Below, one piece after another: positions 6,018 to 13,395 of a stretch of DNA of 33,308 bases. The stretch comes from an uncultured Phycisphaera sp. (GTDB taxonomy: Bacteria; Planctomycetota; Phycisphaerae; Phycisphaerales; SM1A02), in assembly GCA_937919685.1 (NCBI GenBank), contig CALFOM010000254.1, positions 1 through 33,308 of the forward strand. Direction: 5' to 3'. The notes under the pieces were generated by a model that was not told the origin of the DNA, searched no databases, and was given only the letters and a program-made list of their open reading frames with translations. Position numbers and translations under genes: made by a program. Position 1 is the first letter of the stretch. Every line of letters starts with the position of its first letter.

Positions 6018-8870
6018 ATGTCCGACCAGTCCACCAACCCGACTTCGAAAAAGCCCCGAGGATTCAAGGACACCCTGAATCTCCCCGCGACCACATTCGC
6101 GATGCGGGCCAACCTCGCCCAAAACGAACCCCAGACCGTGGCCCGCTGGGAAGCCGCTTCGATGTACGCTCGGATCGACGATGCTCGTCGCGAGGCGGGC
6201 GCCCCGACCTTCCGATTTCATGATGGTCCGCCATATGCGAATGGTTCCATCCACGTCGGGCATCTGCTCAACAAAGTCCTCAAGGACATCGTGGTTCGCT
6301 CGCGTCTGATGGAGGGCATGCGATGTCCCTACACGCCGGGTTGGGACTGTCATGGTCTGCCGATCGAGCACCGCGTGATGATCGAACTCCATGAGAAGGG
6401 GAAAGCCGCCAAACTCGCGACGCTTCCGGAGGACTCTCGACGAATTGCGATTCGCCGAGAGTGCGCGAAGTACGCGGAGAAATTCATCAAGCTCCAGGCA
6501 GTCCAAATGCAAAGACTGCTCACGCTCGCGGACTACGACGAACCGTATCTCACCATGGATCCGCAGTACGAAGCGCGGACGATCGAGGTCTTTGCCGAGC
6601 TTGTTGAGCAGGGCGTCGTCTATCGCGATCTCAAACCCGTGCACTGGTCCATCGAGAATCAGACCGCGTTGGCCGAGGCGGAACTCGAATACGAGGATCG
6701 AGAGGATCCACAGGTCTTCGTCGACTTTGAAGCCGTCGATCGCGAGGCGGTCGGGAAGGCTTTCGAAGTCGAGATCGAGACGACGCCGAGCTTCATGATT
6801 TGGACCACGACGCCCTGGACCCTCCCCGCGAATCTTGCCATTGCGGTGGGGCCGAGGTACCGATACGTGCTCGCCCGCCTCGATGGGCAGGAGTCGGTGA
6901 TCGCACGCGAGCTGCTGCAAGCGGTCGTCGAACAATGCGGAATCGAAGAGGTCGAGGTGCTGGCGGAATGCGCCGGCAGTGATCTGCTCGGACTGGAGTA
7001 CCGTCATCCGCTGCTGGAACGGATCGGTCGAATCGTCGAAGCCGATTACGTGACACTGGAAGATGGCACCGGCCTCGTGCATACAGCGCCCGGGCACGGG
7101 CAAGAGGACTATCGAACCGGCCAGCGTGAGGGGCTCGAGGTCTACTGTCCCGTCCTCGGAGACGGCACGTACGACGAGACGGCACCGGACTGGCTGCAGG
7201 GCAAGTCGATCTGGGACGGCAATGAACTCATCACCGCTCGGCTGCGGGAGAGTGGTCATCTGGTTCATCACGAGCTGTTCATGCATAGTTATCCGCATGA
7301 CTGGCGTTCGAAGACACCGGTGATCTTCCGATCCACCGAGCAGTGGTTCGTCGCAGTCGATCGGCCGACCAAGCGAGACGGTCAGAGTCTGCGTGCGATG
7401 GCGATGACCGCGACCGGCGAAAACGTCAACTTTATTCCTGCGTGGGGTCGAAAACGCATGCAAGGCATGATCGAATCCCGACCGGACTGGTGCCTTTCCC
7501 GGCAACGGGCCTGGGGACTGCCGATCCCAGCCTTCCGAATGCCCGACGAACAAGTTCTCCTCACGCCGGCCTCCATCCGCGCGGTCGCAGCTGCCTTCGA
7601 AGCTCGCGGCTCGGACGCCTGGTTCAGCGATCGCCCCGCGGAACTATTGGAAGGCTGGGACCCGGCGTCGGATCCAGACGCTCCGGAAGGTGTGGATGTC
7701 ACGACGCTGGAGAAGATGCAGGACATCTTCGACGTCTGGTTCGAGTCAGGCTCGAGTTGGGCGGCCGTGATGCGTGCCCGCGGGCAGGGGATTCCGGCGG
7801 ATCTCTACCTCGAGGGGAGTGATCAGCATCGTGGGTGGTTCCAACTCTCGCTGCTTCCCGCCCTCGGGGCGACCGGTGAGGCGCCGTATCGAACGCTGCT
7901 CACCCACGGCTTCATGGTGGGCAAGGACGGTCGGAAGATGTCCAAGTCCTCCGGAAACGCCCTGAGCGTCGATGAGCTCCTCAAGGACTTTGGCGCCGAT
8001 GTCTGTCGATGGTGGGTCTGCTCGCTTCCCTTCGAGAACGACATCAAGGTTGATCTCGATTTCTTCAGGGTCGCCGGAGAGAGCTATCGAAAGATTCGCA
8101 ACACCCTTCGGTTCTTGCTGGGGAATCTCGCGGACTTCGATGTGGATCGAGACGGCGTGTCACTTGATTCGATCGAGCCCGAGTCGATCGATGCGTGGGC
8201 GTTGGCCGAGGCCGTCCGGGTCGAACAGCGGGTTCGCCATGCGTTCTCGACCTACGCTTTTCGAGATGCCCATCAGGTCATCTATGACTTCTGCAATGAG
8301 ACGTTGAGCGCCATTTACCTCGTGGCCACGAAGGATCGGCTCTATTGCGACGCGGTGGGATCGCCTCGGCGTCGGCGAACGCAGACCGTCATGCACGCGA
8401 TCTCAAGTCTGCTTTGTCGCCTCCTCGAGCCGGTCGTGCCACACACCGCCGACGAGGCTTTTCGAGCGCTCCAAGGATCAGAGGACGCCAACGTCCACCT
8501 CTGCGAACCGCTCGATCTCTCCGCGCGATGTGATCACGAATGGTCTGCGGTGATGAACCTGCGCCACGCCGTGCTGAAGGCGCTCGAAGAGGCCAAGGCC
8601 GAGGGGATCGACAATCCGCTCGACGCGGGAATCGTCATCCCCGATCCGGAGGGAACCTTCGGTCGATTCGGCGACGATCTTGCCGACGTCTGTGGAGTGA
8701 GCCGTGCAAGATGTGTGGCTTCGCTCGGCGAAGTGGCGATCGAGGATCTGCGGAACGAGCCTCGATGCGATCGCAGCCGTAAACGAGACGGCACGGTGCG
8801 AGAACGATCCGACGGGGCGATGCTTTCCGATCGTGACGCGGCCGCCATCGGGCTCGATCCGGCGAACTGA
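6018..8870 (+). CDS. ileS: isoleucyl-tRNA synthetase
   Basis: IleRS charges tRNA-Ile with isoleucine and hydrolyses mischarged valine. The 950-residue product has the class I signature PPYANGSIHVGHLLNKVLKD, with the HVGH form of HIGH. It has the editing-domain entry WTTTPWTLPANLAIA, the region GTGLVHTAPGHGQEDY, and the second catalytic loop DGRKMSKSSGN. An anticodon-binding helical domain follows. The start at ATG 6018 is supported by MSDQSTNPTSKKPRGFKDTL, a usual bacterial IleRS N-terminus; the frame is open further upstream without coding character, and no Shine-Dalgarno site is seen. The C-terminal tail keeps only isolated cysteines (RCDRSRKRDGTVRERSDGAM), whereas E. coli IleRS has a CxxC zinc ribbon there. 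A 550-codon antisense ORF in this gene is a high-GC artefact. Confidence 0.97.
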   Translation: MSDQSTNPTSKKPRGFKDTLNLPATTFAMRANLAQNEPQTVARWEAASMYARIDDARREAGAPTFRFHDGPPYANGSIHVGHLLNKVLKDIVVRSRLMEGMRCPYTPGWDCHGLPIEHRVMIELHEKGKAAKLATLPEDSRRIAIRRECAKYAEKFIKLQAVQMQRLLTLADYDEPYLTMDPQYEARTIEVFAELVEQGVVYRDLKPVHWSIENQTALAEAELEYEDREDPQVFVDFEAVDREAVGKAFEVEIETTPSFMIWTTTPWTLPANLAIAVGPRYRYVLARLDGQESVIARELLQAVVEQCGIEEVEVLAECAGSDLLGLEYRHPLLERIGRIVEADYVTLEDGTGLVHTAPGHGQEDYRTGQREGLEVYCPVLGDGTYDETAPDWLQGKSIWDGNELITARLRESGHLVHHELFMHSYPHDWRSKTPVIFRSTEQWFVAVDRPTKRDGQSLRAMAMTATGENVNFIPAWGRKRMQGMIESRPDWCLSRQRAWGLPIPAFRMPDEQVLLTPASIRAVAAAFEARGSDAWFSDRPAELLEGWDPASDPDAPEGVDVTTLEKMQDIFDVWFESGSSWAAVMRARGQGIPADLYLEGSDQHRGWFQLSLLPALGATGEAPYRTLLTHGFMVGKDGRKMSKSSGNALSVDELLKDFGADVCRWWVCSLPFENDIKVDLDFFRVAGESYRKIRNTLRFLLGNLADFDVDRDGVSLDSIEPESIDAWALAEAVRVEQRVRHAFSTYAFRDAHQVIYDFCNETLSAIYLVATKDRLYCDAVGSPRRRRTQTVMHAISSLLCRLLEPVVPHTADEAFRALQGSEDANVHLCEPLDLSARCDHEWSAVMNLRHAVLKALEEAKAEGIDNPLDAGIVIPDPEGTFGRFGDDLADVCGVSRARCVASLGEVAIEDLRNEPRCDRSRKRDGTVRERSDGAMLSDRDAAAIGLDPAN

Positions 8871-8888
8871 GCGAGGGCAGAGGCGATC

Positions 8889-9095
8889 GTGGTTCCGACG
8901 GTCACCTTCCACACCATCAACCATGCAGAGCGACCCCTTGGATCTTCAGGAAGATCCGAGGGGGCTCGCATCGAATTCGATTGGTCCCGCTGGACGGCGT
9001 TGACGTCGAAGGTCCCCCGCGACGTCACCACGATGCTCGAGAACGAGGGGATCGGACGCGATCCTCGTCACTTCATGTGCCGATCCGGGGAGTGA
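8889..9095 (+). CDS. doubtful small ORF after ileS
   Basis: A 68-codon frame starts with GTG 18 bp after the ileS stop, behind AGAGG. Its second half (RIEFDWSRWTALTSKVPRDV ...) has clearly G/C-rich third positions, but the first 24 codons do not. An ATG at 8923 in another frame begins MQSDPLDLQEDPRG, which looks like a better N-terminus and would join the second half if one more G were present in the G-run near 8960. It may therefore be a frameshifted small gene, a sequencing error, or chance. No family is recognised. Confidence 0.35.
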   Translation: MVPTVTFHTINHAERPLGSSGRSEGARIEFDWSRWTALTSKVPRDVTTMLENEGIGRDPRHFMCRSGE

Positions 9096-9242
9096 GTCGG
9101 CCCGAGGGTTTTGGTTCCAGGCGTCCGTAGCGGCGGCGCACGGTGGTGTGACGGTTTCGGTTTTAGGAATACCGAAAGAGATCTCGCGACGGGAGGCCGT
9201 CTCTGGACGCCCGAATCGGATGCACATGAGACAGTAGCCACG

Positions 9243-9283
9243 GGCTCATGGCTCATGGCTCATGGCTCGCGGCTCATGGCTCG
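9243..9283. repeat. 7-bp tandem repeat, about 5 copies
   Basis: The unit ggctcat recurs five times, with one copy changed to ggctcgc. It lies between the end of the doubtful ORF and the stop codon (9301) of the tRNA-binding protein gene on the opposite strand, that is, between converging genes. Confidence 0.9.
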
Positions 9284-9300
9284 GCATCGCGCCGTTGGTT

Positions 9301-9705
9301 TCAGCTGACGCGGGAACCCGGCTTGACGGGCTTGTCGATGGTCACCATGACCACGTCTCGCTCATCGGGCCCTGGTTTTCCGTCGCCCGAGGTCTCGTCC
9401 GAATCGGCGATGTCCTTCAGGTTGCTGGCGGCGAGGATCATGCCTTGGCTGATCTCGCCACGAAGTTTCCGGGGCTCGAGATTCGCCACGATCACGACCT
9501 GCTTGCCGACGAGCTCTTCCGGCTCGTACCACGCCTTCACGCCCGCGCAGACCTGGCGTCCCTCTGCGGTGCCATCATCGAGCGTGACCTTCAGAAGCTT
9601 GTCCGCATTGGGGTGGGCTTCGCAGGCGGTCACCGTAGCGACGCGGAGGTCGAGCTTTGAGAACAGCTCGAAGTCGATGTTCGGGAGTGGTTCGATGTTG
9701 CTCAC
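9301..9705 (-). CDS. tRNA-binding protein, Trbp111 / MetRS beta-subunit type
   Basis: The 134-residue product is a stand-alone OB-fold tRNA-binding domain like Trbp111, CsaA and the C-terminal extension of methionyl-tRNA synthetase. After a short lead (MSNIEPLPNIDFELFSKLDL), it shows the family stretches RVATVTACEAHPNADKLLKV, then AGVKAWYEPEELVGKQVVIVANLEPRKLRGEISQGMILAAS with the conserved S-x-GM core. In many bacteria this domain is fused to MetG; here it is separate and no metG lies in the window, so it may act as a trans-acting subunit binding tRNA elbows. It is transcribed in the same direction as the PpiD-like gene, 88 bp downstream of it. It could equally be annotated as a CsaA-like protein; the sequence alone does not separate them. 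Confidence 0.85.
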   Translation of the reverse strand: MSNIEPLPNIDFELFSKLDLRVATVTACEAHPNADKLLKVTLDDGTAEGRQVCAGVKAWYEPEELVGKQVVIVANLEPRKLRGEISQGMILAASNLKDIADSDETSGDGKPGPDERDVVMVTIDKPVKPGSRVS

Positions 9706-9782
9706 GGTTCCATCCGGGAGAGGGGGAAGGTGGAGGAGGTTCGAAAGCCCGGAGTCGGTCTTGACCTTGCCACGAATTCAAT

Positions 9783-9798
9783 CGATCAGTCGATCAGA
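9783..9798. repeat. two copies of an 8-bp unit at a stop codon
   Basis: cgatcagt followed by cgatcaga; the stop codon of the PpiD-like gene (TGA, minus strand 9794-9796) lies in the second copy. It is short, but fits the pattern of GATC-containing repeats at gene ends. Confidence 0.5.
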
Positions 9799-11713
9799 CG
9801 GCTGGGCCCTTGTCCGCAAACTCGTCTTCTTCCAAGTCTTCGCGGGACCGTTCGAACTTATGACGGTCCTTCATAGCCTCGAAACCGAAGACCGACTCGG
9901 CATCGAAGGCGGCGAGGTCCTGAGCAATTGCCGCCTGAAGGGGGCCTTGATTCGCGGCGAGTCCTGCCCATTGTTCTTCGGTGAGCGGTGCCAGTTTGTC
10001 GATCGAGACCACGAGGATCGAGAGCTTGTCGGGAAGGGCGATCGCAAAGATCCTCTCGTCGACCGGCTGATCCGCGACCGGAATGGTCGGATCGAGTTTC
10101 ATGGCTCGTTCGATCACGGCGGAGATGGCAGGCGCATCGGTACCGAGTCCAGGAATCGAAGAGGCAAGCTGGATTCCGTACTGCAAGAGAAACTGGAGGT
10201 TCGCCTCTCGGATGTCCGGAGCGAATTCGATTGGGACGCCGTACTTCACCGCAAGGGATCGAAGTCCGTCGGTTCGAGCCGCCGATTCGATTTCGCCGAG
10301 TCGAGCGGCCAGTGCCTCGTACTTGAAGATCGCCTCGACGTCAGTGCGAACCGCCAATCGGACCTCGTCGAGGTCTGCCGGTGGACGAGAGGGATCCGTG
10401 GCGATAATCCGGGCAAGGAAGAGATCTCCGTTCGGCGCCGTCATCGGTGGGAGACCAACCTCGGCTTGCACGGCGACCGTATCGCTGCCGCCGAATTCCT
10501 TGATCGCCGGGATCACTTCGGGAAGCGACATTTGATTCCGCCCGAAGAGCTCAGTGCCACTTTTCGCCAGATCGCCGAAACGATCCTGGTCGTCGAGGTC
10601 TTCGATTTCGAGCCAATCCTGACCACTCGAACGGTAGGTCGGCAGAGGGAGATCGAACTCCGCGGCGGCTTCATCTGCGAGGGTGGTAAGACTCTGTCGC
10701 CGCTCGGGCCAGTTCGCAGGGAGATCGTAGTGGAGGCCGATGCGGTTGATGCCACGGCGGGGAAACTGCAACTGGTCGGAGAGAAACTTCGCGATGGCCT
10801 TCATCCGAGCATCGGTCAGTTCGTCCAAGACCACGTTTCGGACCTGGTCTTCGCGGCTGCTGAAGTCACCGGAGTTGGCAAGGGCGCCGAATCGGGTTGG
10901 ATCCTTCATGAACGACTTGCGGAGTTCGATCGGGCCGAGTTCCGGGCTGTCTTCCAGTGAGTCACGGACCGAGGACTTCGGAATCATCAGCCACTCGAGC
11001 TTGAACCGATCGGGGATTCGATAGCCGAAGCCCTTCTCACTTTCGTCGCGGAGCGTTTCGCGGTGAGCGGCGAGTTGATCCGTCAGGCTTGATTCTTCAA
11101 CCACGGGCGCCGGCAGGGTGGTATTGGTTCGCGCGTCGATGACCATGACGTCGGCGGCGACGCCGAGTGACTTCTGGGCCGCGGCGCTGCGGAGTCGAGT
11201 ATCACTAAACCGACCCGCGGTTCCGACGAGGGCCAAAAGCTGGGTGACGCCCCGGATTTCTGCGAACGTCTCAAGCGTCTGCTGCGGGCTTAAGCCGGCT
11301 TGGCTGGCAAAGCTGCGGATCACCATCTCGGGCGTGACGCCTTCGTCGGCGGGCCGGTTGGCCGCGATGGACTCTGCGACTTCGTAACCCGAAGTCGTCC
11401 CTGCAATCAGCCCGGCGGCGGCGGCCTCTCGAACCAGGAGATACCAGTGGGCCGGATTGTTCCCGACCCCCAGTTGGCCGAGGGGGGTTCCGCTTCCTAG
11501 GAGATCGATCAAGCGGGTCTGTCCCCGGAGCAGATCGGCCTCACCAGACGACACGGATTCGTTTGAGGCCCCGACCGTGGCCCAAGTGGCGCCCGTCTGT
11601 GCGCTGTATTCAGAGAGTCCCTGAATGGCTTGAGGAACCAGGAAGGTGATCATCAGCAGCGAACCGCCCACGGCGAGGATCCACTTGTCGTACTTGCGGA
11701 GGAACTGGAACAT
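9794..11713 (-). CDS. PpiD/SurA-like membrane-anchored protein
   Basis: The 639-residue product starts at the ATG at 11713 (MFQFLRKYDKWILAVGGSLL), preceded by GGA. It has one N-terminal membrane segment (about residues 11-33) with a short positively charged cytoplasmic head, the layout of PpiD-type periplasmic folding factors. The soluble part is long, mostly helical and rich in Gln, Glu and Ala, with SurA-N-like stretches such as VTPEMVIRSFASQAGLSP. I cannot point to a parvulin prolyl-isomerase core, so it may be a chaperone without isomerase activity. The tail is very acidic (SREDLEEDEFADKGPAV). It lies between rpsD (upstream) and the tRNA-binding gene. The family call is moderate; the topology is clear. 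Confidence 0.65.
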   Translation of the reverse strand: MFQFLRKYDKWILAVGGSLLMITFLVPQAIQGLSEYSAQTGATWATVGASNESVSSGEADLLRGQTRLIDLLGSGTPLGQLGVGNNPAHWYLLVREAAAAGLIAGTTSGYEVAESIAANRPADEGVTPEMVIRSFASQAGLSPQQTLETFAEIRGVTQLLALVGTAGRFSDTRLRSAAAQKSLGVAADVMVIDARTNTTLPAPVVEESSLTDQLAAHRETLRDESEKGFGYRIPDRFKLEWLMIPKSSVRDSLEDSPELGPIELRKSFMKDPTRFGALANSGDFSSREDQVRNVVLDELTDARMKAIAKFLSDQLQFPRRGINRIGLHYDLPANWPERRQSLTTLADEAAAEFDLPLPTYRSSGQDWLEIEDLDDQDRFGDLAKSGTELFGRNQMSLPEVIPAIKEFGGSDTVAVQAEVGLPPMTAPNGDLFLARIIATDPSRPPADLDEVRLAVRTDVEAIFKYEALAARLGEIESAARTDGLRSLAVKYGVPIEFAPDIREANLQFLLQYGIQLASSIPGLGTDAPAISAVIERAMKLDPTIPVADQPVDERIFAIALPDKLSILVVSIDKLAPLTEEQWAGLAANQGPLQAAIAQDLAAFDAESVFGFEAMKDRHKFERSREDLEEDEFADKGPAV

Positions 11714-11847
11714 GGGGGCTTCCGGATACGGCGATGATCGGGAGGGGAGTTGTTTCGTCCGCTTCTGGGACGACTCCATGAATGACGACGAGCGTTCTGC
11801 GAGCGTTCAACCGATGGCACGAGAACTGATGGACGTTTCAAGCGAAA

Positions 11848-11910
11848 GGGCCGTCGCATCGGTCCATCGGTGCCACTGAAGGCCTCGAAGGGATCCGGAC
11901 GCGACGGCCC
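11848..11910. terminator. long-loop inverted repeat between rpsD and the PpiD-like gene
   Basis: gggccgtcgc (11848-11857) and gcgacggccc (11901-11910) form a perfect 10-bp stem around a 43-base loop that has further partial pairing. Minus-strand transcripts leaving rpsD meet it about 60 bases after the stop, followed by TTTCGCTTG; on the plus strand it is followed by GTTTT. It may end rpsD transcription or protect its 3' end. Confidence 0.5.
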
Positions 11911-11968
11911 GTTTTGGTGCGCAGACCGTCAAGCGGACCGACACGTCGAGGCCGAATGCCCATTGGGG

Positions 11969-12568
11969 TCAACGGTAGAATTCGACGATCAGGTTGGTGT
12001 TTACATCGAACGGGATCTGGTCCGAGGTCGGATTGGCGACGGCCTTGACGGTCAGTTCCGCCGGGTTCATCGAAAGCCAACCGGGGACCATGTGGCCTGC
12101 AAGTGATTCCATGTTCTCGCGAACGAGCGAATGGATCTTCTCACGCAGGGTGATCTCGTCACCGACCTTGATCGCATAACTCGGACGGTCGACTTTCTTC
12201 CCGTTCACGAGCACGTGCCCGTGGACCACCATCTGGCGAGCGGCCCAAACGGTACGGGTGAGACCTGTACGTCGGAGAACGTTGTCCAGTCGGCATTCGA
12301 GAAGCTGAAGAAGCAGCTCACCGGTGTTACCCGGGCGCCGCGTCGCTTCGTCGACGTAGCGACGGAACTGTCGCTCCATCACGTTGTAGTGGTAACGAAG
12401 CTTCTGCTTCTCATCCTTGCGGATGCCGTAGTCCTTCGGGCGACGACCACGGAAACCGTGCTGGCCCGGCGGGTTCAGCTGCCGCTTGGAGGTGTGCTTC
12501 GGGATATCCGCGATCGGAACACCGACGCGACGGGAGAGTTTAACCTTGGGGCCGAGATAACGGGCCAT
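11969..12568 (-). CDS. rpsD: 30S ribosomal protein S4
   Basis: S4 nucleates assembly of the 30S body by binding 16S rRNA. The 199-residue product begins MARYLGPKVKLSRRVGVPIA; the usual zinc-binding cysteines are replaced, so this is the zinc-free type. The S4 RNA-binding domain is plain in RLDNVLRRTGLTRTVWAARQ, then MVVHGHVLVNGKKVDRPSYA. The C-terminus NLIVEFYR is the standard S4 ending. The ATG at 12568 is chosen over an in-frame ATG at 12601 because it gives the canonical N-terminus. In many bacteria rpsD sits with rpsM, rpsK, rpoA and rplQ; here it stands alone, with 298 bp of leader before a terminator of the preceding unit. S4 often represses its own synthesis; the leader has hairpins but no recognised S4 site. 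Confidence 0.97.
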   Translation of the reverse strand: MARYLGPKVKLSRRVGVPIADIPKHTSKRQLNPPGQHGFRGRRPKDYGIRKDEKQKLRYHYNVMERQFRRYVDEATRRPGNTGELLLQLLECRLDNVLRRTGLTRTVWAARQMVVHGHVLVNGKKVDRPSYAIKVGDEITLREKIHSLVRENMESLAGHMVPGWLSMNPAELTVKAVANPTSDQIPFDVNTNLIVEFYR

Positions 12569-12866
12569 TCGAGCATCCCACTGAATGGAACCCCGATCCA
12601 TGCCCGTAGGCTTCGGAGCGGGTCGAATTTGAACCGGCGCTGCCCACCAATGAAGTGGAGAACGCCGAAACGATGCCGGATCAGGAGTGACTCCGGCGAG
12701 TCGCGTAGTAGAGCAGCCTGACTCTCAAGCGTCAAGACACCGAAAGGGGGTTTCGGGAGGACCTTAGCGTCGAAAGGCGGAGCCCTCACCGGCCGTTTTT
12801 GGTTGGTGGTCTCTCTTTCGGATGGGGGATAGCCCTCCGGAAGAAGGCCCAAAGCCCCGAGAAGCC
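12569..12866 (-). other. leader region of rpsD, no gene
   Basis: About 300 bp upstream of rpsD carry small hairpins: gactc-cggc-gagtc (12689-12702) and ccgaaa-ggggg-tttcgg (12740-12756). ORFs here are low quality. An autoregulatory S4-binding leader is possible by analogy with other bacteria, but no pseudoknot can be shown by eye. Confidence 0.4.
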
Positions 12867-12904
12867 AAAAAACGGAAGACCCCGCTCCTCCAGCGGGGCC
12901 TCCC
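12867..12904 (-). terminator. strong rho-independent terminator
   Basis: On the minus strand GGGAGGCCCCGCT pairs with AGCGGGGTCTTCC (13 bp including G-U pairs) around a 5-base loop, followed by GTTTTTT. It ends a minus-strand transcript from the purF side, about 490 bp after the purF stop. Confidence 0.9.
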
Positions 12905-13395
12905 GATATCTCAGCCTCTGACTTTGAGGATGACGAGTCGACACACCTGATTCAAGAAGAATTCAGGTTTCTTTCGCCGGGTGACGGAGTTGTCCTTCAG
13001 GCGACCATCAATCCTGTTCGGACACGGTGGCCGGCCTCCTGACCCGGATGGGCGTTGTCGAGCCGCCCGTGTTAGAGCCGGGAGATCAACTCTCTTTGGG
13101 CAGAAGGGCCAAGCGGCCCGTTCCCACTGGCCAGCGTGGCGAGATCTCGAATCATGGCTGCTCGGAGGTCGGCTCGGTGAGGCGAGGTCGTCGTCCACCG
13201 GTCGGCAGAGGGTCTCCGAGGTCCGGCGAAAATTCGCGAATGGCCTTGTCGAGGGGCATTTTCAGGAAGCATTTGTTGATCTCAGGGTCCTGACCACCAT
13301 TCGGATGGAATGGCGTCGTCAGAGACGCGTCCTGATTCGTCAACTTGACGACGGTTCGTCTTGACCGCCATCACCGAGGTTCGGGTCTGAGGGCC
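12905..13395 (-). other. stretch between the purF-type gene and its terminator
   Basis: About 490 bp of minus-strand sequence lie between the purF-type stop and the terminator. It contains overlapping short frames in all phases, none long. The best is 13152-13343. A second small frame (MIRDLATLASGNGPLGPSAQ...) overlaps it by ATGA, and a third frame closer to the terminator ends ...QVCRLVILKVRG. This could be a decayed gene, small peptides, or a structured RNA. Confidence 0.4.
13152..13343 (-). CDS. possible small gene or gene remnant downstream of purF
   Basis: A 63-codon frame opens with TTG and reads ...PEINKCFLKMPLDKAIREFS..., with ordinary protein composition and moderately G/C-rich third positions. 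It lacks a visible ribosome binding site. An overlapping upstream frame (MAVKTNRRQVDESGRVSDDA...) would join it after a frameshift near 13285, and a 27-codon frame follows through an ATGA overlap. It is therefore either a small gene read from a weak start or the remains of a larger one. No family recognised. Confidence 0.33.
   Translation of the reverse strand: MTNQDASLTTPFHPNGGQDPEINKCFLKMPLDKAIREFSPDLGDPLPTGGRRPRLTEPTSEQP

Noticed and set aside
5901-7553. 550-codon minus-strand ORF opposite ileS
   Set aside because: It lies wholly antisense to a clearly identified synthetase; long antisense frames are expected in GC-rich coding DNA and the translation resembles no family.
9248-10960. 570-codon plus-strand ORF opposite the PpiD-like gene
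   Set aside because: It starts in the ggctcat repeat and runs antisense through two real genes.
12601-12740. tRNA-like stretches (ggttcaaattc on the minus strand; gtagagca on the plus strand) upstream of rpsD
   Set aside because: The T arm and acceptor stem do not pair, so no cloverleaf forms.
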